Shown piece by piece: positions 23,101-34,175 of a DNA stretch of 64,000 nucleotides. Source of the stretch: Elephas maximus indicus. Lineage: Eukaryota; Chordata; Mammalia; Proboscidea; Elephantidae. The notes under the pieces are model-generated. The model worked only from the letters and a program-made list of their open reading frames with translations, was not told where the DNA came from and did not search any database. How positions within the stretch are numbered: the first letter of the stretch is position 1; every line of letters starts with the position of its first letter. The stretch is taken from assembly GCF_024166365.1 (NCBI RefSeq), contig NC_064825.1, forward strand, positions 103,988,480-104,052,479. The letters run 5' to 3'. A program made the translations under genes and the position numbers.

Positions 23101-26100
23101 CTTTTCTGCATCAATTGATAAGATCATGTGGTTCTCATCTTTTGTTTTACTTATGTGGTGGATTACATTAATTGTTTTTCTAATATTGAACCAACCTTGC
23201 ATACCTGGTATAAATCCCACTTGGTCATGGTGGATTATTTTTTTTGATATGTTGTTGAATTCTATTGGCTAGAATTTTGAGGATTTTTGCATCTATGTTC
23301 ATGAGGATATAGGTCTGTAATTTGCTTTTTTTTGGTGTTGTTACCTGGTGTTGGTATCAGGGATATGCTGGCTTCATAGAATGAGTTAGGTAGTATTCCA
23401 TCCTTTTCTATGCTTTGAAATACCTTCAGTAGTAGTGATGTTAACTCTTCTCTGAAAGTTTGGTAGAACTCTGCAGTGAAGCCATTCGGACCAGGGCTTT
23501 TTTTTTGTTGGAAGTTTTTTGATTACCTTTTCAATCTCTTTTTTTGTTATGGGTCTATTTAGTTGTTCTACTTCTGATTGTGTTAGTTTAGGTAGGTAGT
23601 GTGTTTCTAGGAATTCGTCCATTTCTTCTAGGTTTTCAAATTTGTTAGAGTACAATTTTTCATAGTAATCTGATATGATTCTTTTAATTTCAGTTGGGTC
23701 TGTTGTGATATGGCCCATCTCATTTCTTATTCAGGTTATTTGTTTCCTTCCTGTATTTCTTTAGTCAGTCTGGCCAATGGTTTACCAATTTTGTTAATTT
23801 TTTCAAAGAATCAGCTCTTGGCTTTGTTAATTCTTTCAATTGTTTTTCTGTTCTCTAATTCATTTAATTCTGCTCTAATTTTTATTATTTATTTTCTTCT
23901 GGTGCCTGATGGATTCTTTTGTTGCTCACTTTCTTTTTGTCCAAGTTGTTGGGACAGCTCTGTGATTTTGGCTTTCCTCTTTTTGTGTGCGTGCATTTAT
24001 CGATATAAATTGACCTCTGAGCACTGCTTTTGCTGTGTCCCAGAAGTTCTGATAAGAAGTGTTATCAGTCTCATTGCATTCTATAAATTTCTTTATTCCC
24101 TCCTTAATGTCTTCCATAACCCAGTCTTTTTTGAGCAGGGTATTGTTCAGTTTCCAAGTATTTGATTTCTTTTCCCTGATTTTTCTGTTATTGATTTCTA
24201 CTTTTATGGCCTTGTGGTCTGAGAAGATGCTTTGTAATATTTTGATGTTTTGGATTCTGTAAAAGTTTGTTTTATGAACTAATATGTGATCTATTCTAGA
24301 GAATGTTCCATGTGCACTAGAAAAAAAAGCATACTTTGCAGCTGTTGGGTGGAGAGCTCTGTATAAGTCTTTAAGGTCAAGTTGGTTGATTGTAGCAATT
24401 AGATCTCATAAATATTTAATATGGTTATATCTTCCTGGTAAATTGTCCCTTTAATCATTATGTAGTATCCCTCTTTATCCTTTGTGGTGGATTTAACTTT
24501 AAAGTCTGTTTTGTCAGAAATTAATATTGCTACTTCTGCTCTTTTTTGATTGTTGTTTGCATCATATATTTTTTCCATCCTTTGAGTTACAGTTTATTTG
24601 TGTCTCTAAGTCTAAGGTGTGTCTCTTGTAGGCAGCATATAGACGGATCATGTTTCTTTACCCAGTCTGAGACTCTCTGTCTCTTTATTGGTGCACTTAG
24701 TCCATTTACATTCAGCGTAATTATAGATAAGTATGAGTTTAGTGCTGTCATTTGATGCCTTTTTTTGTGTGTTGTTGACAATCTCATTTTCCACTTACTT
24801 TTTCGTACTGAGAAGTTTTTCTTAGTAAATTGTGTGCTCCTCATTTTCATAGTAGTTGAATTTGTTTTTGCTGAGTCGTTATGTTTATCTTGGTTTTTAT
24901 CTTGAAGTATGGAATTGTTAGACCTCTTTGTGGTTACCTTAATATTTACCCCTATTTTTCTAAGGGAAAACCTAACTTGTATCATCCTATATCATCTTGT
25001 TTTCCTCTCCATATGGAAGATCTATGCGTCCTGTGTTTAGTCTCTCTTTTTTGATTATTGTAGTCTTTTATATAATGACTTCAATGATTCCCTGTTTTGA
25101 GCATTTTTTTCTTTTTTAAATTAATCATATTTTGTTTTTGTGATTTCTCTATTTGAGTTGATATCAGGATGTTCTGTTCTGTGACCTTGTGTTGTGTATC
25201 TGATATTATTGATTTTCTGACCAAAGAATTTCTTTTAGTAATTCTTGTAGCTTTGGTTTGGTTTTTGCAAATTTTCTAAGCTTTTGTTTATTGGTAAATG
25301 TCTTAATTTCACCTACATGTTTGAGAGAGAGTTTTGCCGGATATATGATTCTTGGCTGGCAGTTTTTCTCCTTCAGTGCTCTCCATGTCATCCCATTGCC
25401 TTCTTGCCTGCATGGTTTCTGCTGAGTAGTCTGAACTTATTGATTCTCCTTTGTAGATGACTTTTTGTTTATCCCCGGCTGCTTTTAAAGTTTTCTCTTT
25501 ATCTTTGGTTTTGGCAAGTTTGATGGTAATATGCCTTGGTGATTTTCTTTTGGAATCTATCTTGTATGGGGTTTGATGAGCATCTTGGATAGATACCCTT
25601 TCGTCTTTCATGATGCCAGGGAAGTTTTCTGCCAAAAGGTCTTCAACTATTCTCTCTGTATTTTTTCTGTTATCCCTCCCTGTTCTAGAATTCCAACCAC
25701 ACACAAGTTATTCTTCTTGATAGAGTCCCACATGATTCTTAGGGTTTCTTCATTTTTTAAAATTTTTAATCTGATTTTTCTTCAATTCTATTGGTGTCAA
25801 TTTCCTTATCCTCCATCTCCCCCACTCTGGATTCCAATTCCTCAATTCTGCTCCTGTAAGTTCCTATTGACTTGTCTAATTTTGTAATTTTACTGTTAAT
25901 CTTTTGGATTTCTGAATACTGTCTCTCTGTGGATTCTTGCAGCTTATTAATTTTTTCCCTATGTTCTTGAACGATCTTTTTGATTTTTTCAACTGCTTCA
26001 TTAGCGTGTTCCTTGGCTTTTTCTGTAGATTGCCTTATTCCATTTCTGAGGTCATCCCTGATACCTTGAAGCATTCTGTATATTAGTTTTTCTTATTCTA

Positions 26101-26999
26101 CATCTGGTAATTTCAGGATTGTGTCTTCATTTGGGAAAGATTTTGATTCTTTAATTTGGGGATTTGTAGAAGCAATCCTGGCCTGCTTCTTTTTGTGATT
26201 TGATATTGACTGCTGTCTCCGAGCCATCTATAAGATATTGTAATGATTTATTTTATATTTGCTCACTGAGTCTTATCTTCTTGTTTTGTTTTGTTTCAGT
26301 ATACCCAGATGGGCTACTAGATTGGGCTATCTTGATTGTTGTAGTCTTTGAATCACTTATGTCCTATTACCAGCTGGTTTGAGCTGTTACCTGATATATG
26401 AGCCTATGACTCTATTCACTATTCTTGAATAGAATCAGCTTAGGTGTCCTGAGTGTGCGTCACCTAGTGTGTGGTGTAGGCTGTCACCTATTAACTTAGA
26501 GGAGTAGTGGTGATGGTTGTATGCACCAGATTCTAGTAGCAGCAGGGGGTCACACTCCGAGGAAGGCAGGATGCTGACAGCCTTCCCCCACAGACCAGTG
26601 AGGTAGGAGTGTCTCTATTCCTAGAGCACTTTGGTGGGTGGGCTCTGCAGCTGTACCTTAGGCACCCAATGCTTGTACCTCTAAAGATTGGTAGGCGTCA
26701 CTATCCTCAGACCCCTGTAGCAGATGGCTAGGTGGTATGGGTGGAGCTTCAGCCCTTAGTTCCCTGCTGTGGATCATTGAGGGCTCTGTTTAATAGGTAG
26801 AGAGGTATTGGACCTCCAAAACTTATCTTTCCACTGCTCCACTAAAACAATTACAGTCAGATCTCTATCAGAATTGCCTTTGTATTATAATAGCCGCCTG
26901 TTTCCCTGTAGGGATGAAAGCCAAAGACTGTGGATCTCTTATGCTTGGCTGGAGCTGGTTCTGTGTTATTATTCCAGTTTAGGGAAGTCAGGGAAGGAT

Positions 27000-27014
27000 T
27001 CCCCCCCCCCCCCA
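27000..27014. repeat. Poly-C tract in L1-A 5' UTR
   Basis: A run of C at about 27001-27014 in the GC-rich L1 5' UTR. The matching site in L1-B (about 41185-41200) lacks the run. Confidence 0.9.
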
Positions 27015-27804
27015 GATTTTTAATTGCTGCTTCTCTCAGGCCAGGAGAATGGGTTAGGGAAGAAAAAACCCACAGAGAACTTCACTGCCTGGCCCAGGAA
27101 ATTCCAATGTCAATGAAGCCACCTGGGGCAGGGAGGGGAGGGATCAGATAGATAGGAGAGAGTACTGCAGCAATATAAAGTTACTTATCTTGTTTGGTGA
27201 AGACTGTTTTATCCGAGTTTCCAGAGGTGGCGTAGCCTGTGTGCGCTGGCTAGGTCGAGATTGCCCCCAAGGGTCAGGCCTGCATCCCATGCTTGCGCCC
27301 TCTTGGGACGCTGCGATCAGCTCCTCAGCTCCTAGTCCAAAGCCCAGAGCCAAGGTTTTCTGACTGGGACACTGGCTCCAGGCTCTGAAAACAGTTGCTG
27401 CTTTCCTGTGGTTTCTCGTTCTCCTGTCAGCCGCATCAGTGTGCAGCCTGCTTGCACTGGCTGAATCTCTGCTGAGGTTACTCCAGGGAGTTAGGGGTTA
27501 GGGCTGCATCCCATGCTTGCCCCTTTTCAGTAAGCCACGATCAGCCCCACCACTCTGGCACCAGGGAACCACAAGAGCTCAAGGCTGTGGCACGGGACAT
27601 CAGTTCCAGAAGCGCTCACTGCTTCAACGCACAGATTTTCACTCCCCTGTCAATCAGGTCAACTCCTTAGTTCTGTGTTTGATGGTCAGGGTTCGTAGAT
27701 TGTCATGTATGTGATTGAGTCACTTGTTTTCCGAATCTTTGTTTCAAGAGAGATCTGCAATAGCTTCTACCTAGTCAGCCATCTTGGCCCCACCTCCTAG
27801 GTCC

Positions 27805-28075
27805 CATTTTTGATGCTTCTTCATCTAGGTGGTGATTCTTGATCCCCAGGTCTGTGTTGTTTCTTCCTCTCAGGTGCTTTCATAGCACTCTGTGTTTTTA
27901 CTATCTTACCATTTATAATATTGTGCTGTACTTTGCATTCTTCTGTGAATCTTTCAGTGGATTGTAAGCAGGACTTGCATCCCTTTTTTACTCAGTACCA
28001 AAGCCCTAGCCAATATCACAATGCATAATGTATTCCTTGGGTGCCAGAAATATGTGTTGGTTAATGAAGAAACAA
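27805..28075 (+). mobile_element. L2 LINE 3' remnant
   Basis: Words typical of L2 3' ends: 'gatgcttcttcatctaggtgg', 'ctcaggtgctttcatagcac', 'ttcagtggattgtaagcag'. It continues the copy at 57840-58590, whose 5' part is missing here because L1-A abuts it. Confidence 0.7.
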
Positions 28076-28087
28076 ATGATGTAAGAT

Positions 28088-28200
28088 ATATAACCCAGAC
28101 CCAGTGCCGTCGACTCATAGCGACCCTATAGGACAGAATAGAACTGCCCCATAGAGTTTCCAAGGAGTGCCTGGCAGATTATATATATATATATTTATAT
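28088..28200 (-). mobile_element. AfroSINE 3' half plus (TA)n
   Basis: Reverse-strand SINE 'cagtgccgtcgactcatagc', 'ctataggacagaatagaact', 'agtttccaaggagtgcctgg', joining a (TA)n run at 28180-28200. Unit 2 at 58605-58625 has the (TA)n without a SINE, so insertion was into the microsatellite after duplication. Confidence 0.85.
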
Positions 28201-28204
28201 AGAA

Positions 28205-29089
28205 ACTGCTTTGTATGGAGACAAAGCAATACTTTTTTTAAAAAACAGCCTTTAATAATGAAATGCTACCAAAAAGTAAATTAATGAACAGAGAAACATA
28301 ACATACACAGCCCACTTGCATGAGATAATGAAACCTAGTTGACAGCAGGGAGAATATCAAGGTAAATTATTTGATCAGACATTAAGCGCCTTAGTTTCAT
28401 TTCTTTCTCCTTCTTTAGTTTAAGGAAAAAAAATAAGGAGGAGTAAAAAATTCTGGTCCCCTCAACAGGTCTAGCTAGAATTTTCCTTAGGGTCTGACTC
28501 AGATAAAAGTAGGAAAGAATTCTCTAGAGTCCACTATTATTGTTTTTTGATGTACTTTTTATCCAATTTTTCATCTTCTTTTATACTTTTAATTGTTCAT
28601 TCAGTGTTTATTGAGCACCAGATATTGTGCTGTATTGTAGAAACTGTTGTGTCTAGCAGGCAACTATTTTATGGAGAATGACTGTATATTTAATAAATAG
28701 AAATTTCCAGCTGACATTTAAATGTTCTTTTTTTTGAGTCATCACTCTTTCTGGGTAATATGAGCAATAAAAAATCGTTCTGAAGCCACAAGAAAAGTTC
28801 GAAACATGGCCTAATCTTCATTATCTGCCCCTCAGAAATGGAATGGCCAATTGTTTTTATAGCCCTTAAGTAATTAGATATATTATTGCATGCAACAAAT
28901 GACCGTGAATTGTGGTACATAAAAGTTAGCAGACAACTAATTAGTGAGAAATTGTTAGGTTTTTCGCTATAGGTAATGAACAAATTAATGTGTGCAATGT
29001 GCCCAGTACAGTCTCTGGCTCAACAAATGGTAGCTATTATTATTATATGACCTTTCTGTTATTATTGCTTGGCAATACATCACATAGTT
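28205..29089. other. Duplicated DNA 3' of OR-beta1
   Basis: Collinear with 58626-59508. Contains an L2/MIR-like 'tgttcattcagtgtttattgagcaccagatattgtgct' type segment at 28590-28635. No gene. Confidence 0.55.
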
Positions 29090-29193
29090 AGGAACATGGT
29101 CTGGGACATCAGTCAGATTTTGGTTCTTGGCTTTTTAGTATATCTATTCTTACACCTTCTCCTTTTTGTCAGATACTGGTAAAATGGGGATAA
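29090..29193 (+). mobile_element. MIR SINE fragment
   Basis: 'ggaacatggtctgggacatc' to 'ctggtaaaatggggataat'. Same element at 59515-59640. The RTE insertion cuts it. Confidence 0.6.
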
Positions 29194-29195
29194 TG

Positions 29196-30155
29196 TTGTA
29201 GATGTTGTTAGGTGTCATCGAGTCAGTTCCGAGTCACAGCGACACTATGTACAATAGAACGAAATGCTGTTCAGTCCTGTGCCGTCCTCACAATTGTTAT
29301 CCTCGAGCCCATTGTTACAGCCTCTATGTCAATCCATCTCACTGAGGGTCTTCTTTTTTGCTGACTCTCTCCTTTACCAAACATGATGTTATTCTCCAGA
29401 GACTGATCCCTTCTGATAATTTGTGGAAAGTACGTGAGATGGAGTCTTGCCATCCTTGCCTCTAAGGTACATTCTGGCTGTACTTCTTACACAGATTTAC
29501 TTGTTCTTTTGGCAGTCTCTGCTATAACCAATATTCTTCTCCAATACAATAATTCAAAAGTGTCAATTCTTCTGTTTTCTTCATTCATTGTCCAGCTTTT
29601 GCATGCATGTGAGGCAATTGAAAACACCACGGCTTCAGTCAGGCACACCTTAGTCTTCAAGGTGACATCTTTGCTTTTTTTAATAATTTTTATTGTGCTT
29701 TAAGTGAAAATTTACAAATCAAGTCAGTCTGTCACATATAAACTTATATACACCTTACTACATACTCCCATTTACTCTCCCCCTAGTGAGTCAGCCCGCT
29801 CCCTCCTTCCAGTCTCTCCTTTCATGACCGTTTTGCCAGTTTCTAACCCTCTCTACCCTCCCATCTCCCCTCCAGACAGGAGATGCCAACTGTGTTATCC
29901 ATAATTTGTTATGATACACACTGTTGAATGCCTTTGCATATTCAATAAAACACAAGTAAACGTCTTTCAGCTATTCTCTGCTTTCAGCCAGGATCCATCT
30001 GACCTTAGTAGTGTTATCACTTGTTCCAGGTCCTCTTCTGAATCCGGCTTGAATTTATGGCAGTTTCCTGTCAATATACTGCAGCAGCCTCTTTTGAATT
30101 ATCTTCAGCAAAATTTTACTTGCGTGTTTTATTAATGGTATTGTTCTTTGGATTG
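29196..30155 (-). mobile_element. RTE LINE, chimaeric with an L1 piece
   Basis: The RTE 3' end is at 29205 (ggtgtcatcgagtcagttcc) and runs on the minus strand to 29672. After the L1 fragment at 29673-29889 RTE resumes at 'tgttatccataatttgttat' and runs to 30155. About 530 bases of RTE present in the copy at 15745-16280 are missing across the L1 piece. Unit 2 (59640-59660) has no insertion. Confidence 0.85.
29673..29889 (-). mobile_element. L1 3' UTR fragment inside RTE (L1-D)
   Basis: About 217 bases matching the first part of 1464-1690 and 34180-34398 almost exactly: 'aataatttttattgtgcttt' to 'ccagacaggagatgccaac'. It lies in the same orientation as the host RTE. Confidence 0.88.
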
Positions 30156-30486
30156 TTATAAACATTATTGTTCAATGTTAATATATTTTATTATTTCTCT
30201 TCTTTTTTTATCACAAGGAATGTTTGTTCACCTATTTACATGAATTATGCTAGTAAAACTGAGGCCTGATTTGGTTGAACTATCTAAATATGCAAAGAAT
30301 TCTCCTGGGTTAGGTTTTCTCTTTTTTTCTTGCACAATTTCTGCTCTGCTAAATTGCAAGATCTATGAATTCTAGTGATTAATTTTTTTCTTATCTCATA
30401 AGTACTGCTTGCAGAGAAATACTAAATGTCCTCTTGACGCTTTACTAAACAGAGTCATTATTTTGCTCCAAAGACATTTTTTAAAC
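30156..30486. other. Duplicated DNA 3' of OR-beta1
   Basis: Collinear with 59645-59945. AT-rich, no gene or repeat recognised. Confidence 0.5.
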
Positions 30487-30630
30487 TCTTTGTCGTCAAG
30501 TCAGTTCTGACTGACAGCGACAGAGTAGAACTGCCCCATAGAGTTTCCAAGAAGCACATGGTGGATTCAAACTGCCAACCTTTTGGTTTGCAGCTGTAGC
30601 ACTTAACTATTATACCACCAGGGTTTCCAA
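30487..30630 (-). mobile_element. AfroSINE
   Basis: Reverse-strand SINE: 'gtcgtcaagtcagttctgac', 'gagtttccaagaagcacatgg', 'tataccaccagggtttcc'. Flanked by aagacat (about 30471 and 30629). It ends about 10 bases beyond the OR-beta1 stop, and the unit 2 site near 59955 is empty. Confidence 0.85.
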
Positions 30631-30638
30631 GACATGTA

Positions 30639-31523
30639 TTAGTCACCTGAGGTAGCTTTCCTGCTGTACAGTTTCCTAATGGCATTTTTTCATCTGCATT
30701 TCTCGAGGTATGTTAAGGGATTTAACATGGCAATTATGATAGCGTAGAATACAGCAACTGCCTTATCAACAAATAAACTGGTCCCGGGTCTCACATACAT
30801 AAATATGCAGGGCACAGAAAATAAGATGACCACAGTGATGTGGGAAGCCCAGGTTGAGAGGACTTTGCATCTTCCCTCCAAGCCAAGGGTCTTAGGGAGG
30901 ACAAGATGACCACATGGAGACCAGCAAGAACAGAAATTTTAACAGGCAGATGAATCCCTGTTGGCAGTGACAAAGAGCCTTAGAGTATGGGTATCAGTGC
31001 AGGCAAAGGGTTCAGATCATACATAAAGTGATCTATGATGTTAGGGTCACAGAAGGGTAATTGAAATATGAAGAGTATCTGTACAGTTGCGTGAAGAAAG
31101 CCTCCCACCCAAACAACTCCCACTAGCAGACAGCATACCCTCTGGCTCATGATGGTTGTATAGTGCAAGGACTTACAGATGGTCATGTTGTGGTGGCCTC
31201 AGCATCCCCAATGAAGTGTCACCCAAAGACTTGGTTCATACACAAATTGCATAGGGTGGTCTTCCTTTCATGGATTGAATCTACGAGCAATTTAGGGGTA
31301 CTGACAGAGGAATAGCAGCATCAATACAGGAGAGATAAGCCAGGAGAAAGCACATAGGTGATCCCAGTGATCGACTGGCAGTGATGGTGACCATGATGAA
31401 CACATTTTCTACTACAGTGATGTTGTAGATAACAAAAAACACAGCAAATATGATTTTCGGCATCTTTGGATTCTTAATGAATCCCAGTAGAACAAACTCT
31501 GTCACCTGGTTTCTACTTTCCGT
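30639..31523 (-). pseudogene. Olfactory receptor pseudogene OR-beta1 (OR4C-like)
   Basis: Unit 1 counterpart of the intact OR-beta2 at 59964-60890. The start codon position reads ACG instead of ATG (31521-31523). The N-terminal part ([19 protein letters not shown]) and TM1-TM2 remain in 31281-31505. A deletion near 31186-31240 removes most of the TM3 end and the MAYDRY region. TM4 to ECL2 is open at 30980-31186 ([16 protein letters not shown]). TM5 is frame-shifted, and TM6-TM7 remains at 30690-30881 (LSTWASHITVVILF, MLNPLTY). The original stop lines up with the TAA at 30639. It cannot make a receptor. Confidence 0.92.
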
Positions 31524-31529
31524 ATATTT

Positions 31530-32463
31530 AATGCCATGATTAATTATATTACCTGAAAATAAAATGTTTCATTAAAACCACCATGAACGTATTTAAATTA
31601 TCCATTATGATAAATAATAAATGTCTGAATTCTACTGATTTTTGAATTCCTCTGGATTTTTTTTTTTTAATGGAAATGCAAGTTCTGAGTACTTGAATGT
31701 TACTTAAAATGCTTTCCAGATGAGATTTCTCACAATATATGGATAGGAGGGACTTCTGTAAACATACAAGTCTGGAGATCACCTGTGTAACTTAGTCATC
31801 TGAGATGACTAAAAGCCTAATTTGAAGTAGTGTTAGTACGCACAGTGACAGGTAAGCCTGAGAATGGAGGTATGAGATGGACGTAAAGACCATGGTTGTA
31901 AAGCAAAGGAATTTGCCCGTATTCTTTAGGAAACAGAGAATCATGAAAAGTTTTTGAAAACAGGAGTGGAAGAATGAAGAGGAGTTTGAGGAAGAGGGAA
32001 TCTTGGAATATTAGTCTAGTAAAGGTCTTGGTGTGTCTTGGATGAAGATCTGTAAGCTGGTGGAAGCCAGAAACAGGAAGAGCAGTTAGTGTACTATTTA
32101 CAGTTGTTGACATATGGAGTACAGGGCACTGATAATGGGAATGAAAGAAAGGATACAAGAGCTACTGTGAAAGAATTCATAAGACTTGCCTAAACTCAAT
32201 TACTTTGTAATAGCTAATAATATATAGATCTTAATAACTGCTTGCCATGATCATGGTATGGTAGCAAAAGCTTTGTATATGTGATTTCATTTAATCCTTA
32301 TAACAACATGTGTGGTTTATATTATTTCACCCATTTTGCAGATGAGGAAACAATCTTAAAATCTAATCTTCAGAGTTATAATAACAGTAATAGTAACTAA
32401 ACTTACTACAGTATGTTCTAAGTGTTTTGTAAACACGTGCTTATTTAATTCTCACTACACACC
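31530..32463. other. Duplicated DNA upstream of OR-beta1, with MIR
   Basis: Collinear with 60900-61895. A reverse MIR-like segment lies at about 32290-32360 ('tttaatccttataacaaca', 'acccattttgcagatgagga'). No gene; a minus-strand 113-residue ORF at 31817-32158 is not recognisable. Confidence 0.5.
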
Positions 32464-32630
32464 TAGGGAATCCCTGGTGGCACGATAGTTAAGAGCACAG
32501 CTGCTAAACAAAAGGTGGGCAATTAGAATCCACCAGCAGCTCCTTGTGAACTCTATGGGGTAGTTCTACTCTGTCCTATTGGGTTGCTATGAGTTGGAAC
32601 CAACTTGACAGCACCTAATGGGAACACCCA
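32464..32630 (+). mobile_element. AfroSINE, near full length
   Basis: 'atccctggtggcacgatagt', 'gctgctaaacaaaaggtgg', 'gggttgctatgagttggaac', 'acttgacagcaccta'. The SINE at 62236-62405 in unit 2 follows the same 'cacacctagg' word, so they are probably one insertion predating the duplication. Confidence 0.85.
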
Positions 32631-32874
32631 TGTAAGTTTAGGAAGAACAATCTCCAGATTTACCATTAAAGAAGCCAGAGACTCATATTATCCATAGGGT
32701 TTGAGCCCAGGGAGGGTTCTCTATGCTTGTTCTAGTACGGAACAGGGGAGGATTTATGTTATTTAATATTCATATTTGTGCCTTTTTATATGAATTTTAT
32801 TTAACTCTTGATTCATCCTCATGATTAGTCTGGGTTATTACAAGAGGTTGCCTCCTTTTATAGCATGATTTTTA

Positions 32875-33005
32875 ATGTCAAAGATCTAGGATATAGTCCT
32901 ACACATTGTTTAAACTCTATGAGCTTCAACTTTTTCATCTATCAAATGAGGTTAATGATACATGCTCATATCATTTGATGGCCTCGAGTGAAGATGAAAT
33001 ATTAT
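32875..33005 (+). mobile_element. MIR SINE fragment
   Basis: 'tatgagcttcaactttttcatctatcaaatgaggttaatgata'-type core. Same as 63550-63690. Confidence 0.65.
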
Positions 33006-33099
33006 ATTTAGAAAGTGTTAAAAATAATGAAATCACAGTGAAGCTCACTAAAAAAATAGCTTATCTCCCTGCCACCTTGCACACCAATCCATTGAAAAA

Positions 33100-33535
33100 T
33101 ATTCTTATTTTGGTACAATTAAAACATTAAGTGGCATGGAATTATAAATTACCAACTAGTCACCAGCTGGGTTTTTGCAGATTCAAACATTTCAAACTGA
33201 CCTGTCTGTGAAAACAAGTTCACCTTCAAATTGGCTCAAAGAGAAGACCAAGGAATTTTGAGAGGAGAATTTCAAAGAAAACAAAGAAATGTAAGAACTG
33301 AGCTTGTTGATTGTTTGTATTCTTATTTTAGTATGGTTAAAACATCAAATAGCATGGAATTATAAATTATCAACTAGTCACCAGCTGGGTTTTTGCAGAT
33401 TCAAACATTTCAAATTGACCTGTCTGTGAAAACAAGTTCACCTTCAATTTGTCTCAAAAGAGAAAAACAAGGAATTTTGAGAGAAGAATTTCAAAGAAAA
33501 CAAAGAAATGTAAGAAATGAGCTTGTTGATTTTAT
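33100..33535. repeat. Tandem duplication of about 220 bases, two copies
   Basis: The segment 'attataaattaccaactagt' to 'gtaagaactgagcttgttga' occurs at about 33103-33320 and again at about 33321-33535 with a few differences. Unit 1 (5590-5815) has a single copy, so the tandem duplication arose in unit 2. Confidence 0.88.
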
Positions 33536-33554
33536 TAAGGGGAAGTAGAATGAG

Positions 33555-33788
33555 AATTATAAAGTGCAAACGCTTTGGGTCACATAGGATTAGATTTGAA
33601 TTCTGAATCAGTCAAATTTTATCTAATTGATCTTGAGCAATATCATTAACCTCTCAGACCCTAGGTTTCCTAGTTTGCAAAATGGGAATAACAGTAGTAT
33701 TGAATATACAGGACTATTGTGAGAATTAAAAGTCAGAAGGAATATAAAGCACTTTATACCTAGTAAACCCTCAGTAAATGAAAGCTGT
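33555..33788 (+). mobile_element. MIR SINE
   Basis: Counterpart of 5830-6062: 'cctctcagaccctaggtttc', 'gcaaaatgggaataacagtag', 'agtaaaccctcagtaaatg'. Confidence 0.8.
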
Positions 33789-34081
33789 GATAGTTCTTTA
33801 TATTATCATTGTTTTATTGATGATCATACACTCCTATTGGTAGGATCACCATTATCTTCAAATAATGAAATATTTTAGACAGTTTAAAGCTTAAAATAAA
33901 TTAAGACAAAATGTTAGCAACTCTGCCTCCAAAATATATAAAGTGAGTTCTAAGGTCAGGATTTTATTCAGAGAAATTCTCAGTGAACATTCACTGTCAT
34001 CGTAACCACCATCTTCATTGTTTTCATTATTACCACCACCATGATTGTCATCATCAACATCAAAATAATCATCATGATTTT

Positions 34082-34101
34082 TACTTTTTTTTTTTTTTTT
34101 T
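34082..34101. repeat. Poly-T tract after ATC-rich stretch
   Basis: About 20 T, preceded by an imperfect (atc/acc)n stretch at 34000-34078. Low-complexity; explains the acidic minus-strand ORF here. Confidence 0.85.
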
Positions 34102-34175
34102 TGCATTTTAGAAATCCTATTTCCCATTCTGTCTTACTTGGGAATCACAACTAGATCTTCAAAAGGTAAACCTGA

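Larger units (their letters stand above)
20028..27800 (-). mobile_element. L1-A, full-length but dead L1 LINE
   Basis: Minus-strand L1 of about 7.8 kb. The 5' UTR is about 27800-26100, starting with the 'cagccatcttggccccacctcc' sense-strand mark. ORF1 is about 26074-25000: coiled coil at 25766-26074 and RNA-binding part at 25206-25704 (TERIVEDLLAENFPGIM, KPTKDKEKTLKAA-like). ORF2 is about 24985-21200: endonuclease start LSIITLNVNGLSAP, RT with [13 protein letters not shown] and [11 protein letters not shown], and C-terminal Cys motif region near 21500. The 3' UTR is 21200-20028. Many frame breaks occur. A SINE tail sits at 20111-20175. Flanks do not show a clear target duplication. Confidence 0.92.
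5490..33010. repeat. Segmental duplication unit 1 (OR-alpha1 / OR-beta1)
   Basis: Collinear by eye with 33020-63715. Pairs: 5490-6170 with 33020-33880; 6180-7590 with 44508-45966; 12260-15330 with 45967-49120; 18664-20000 with 49540-50860; 27805-33010 with 58325-63690. Differences are mostly private repeat insertions, plus the block at 50868-58320 that unit 1 lacks. Both paralogous OR pairs (alpha and beta) keep their order and orientation. Boundaries are approximate. Confidence 0.85.

Noticed and set aside
31817-32158. 113-residue minus-strand ORF upstream of OR-beta1
   Set aside because: No recognisable motif, and the collinear region 61200-61560 does not keep it open.
33891-34127. Asp/Asn-rich minus-strand ORF of 78 residues with a poly-Lys run
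   Set aside because: Produced by the imperfect ATC-type low-complexity tract and the adjacent poly-T; no conservation in unit 1.
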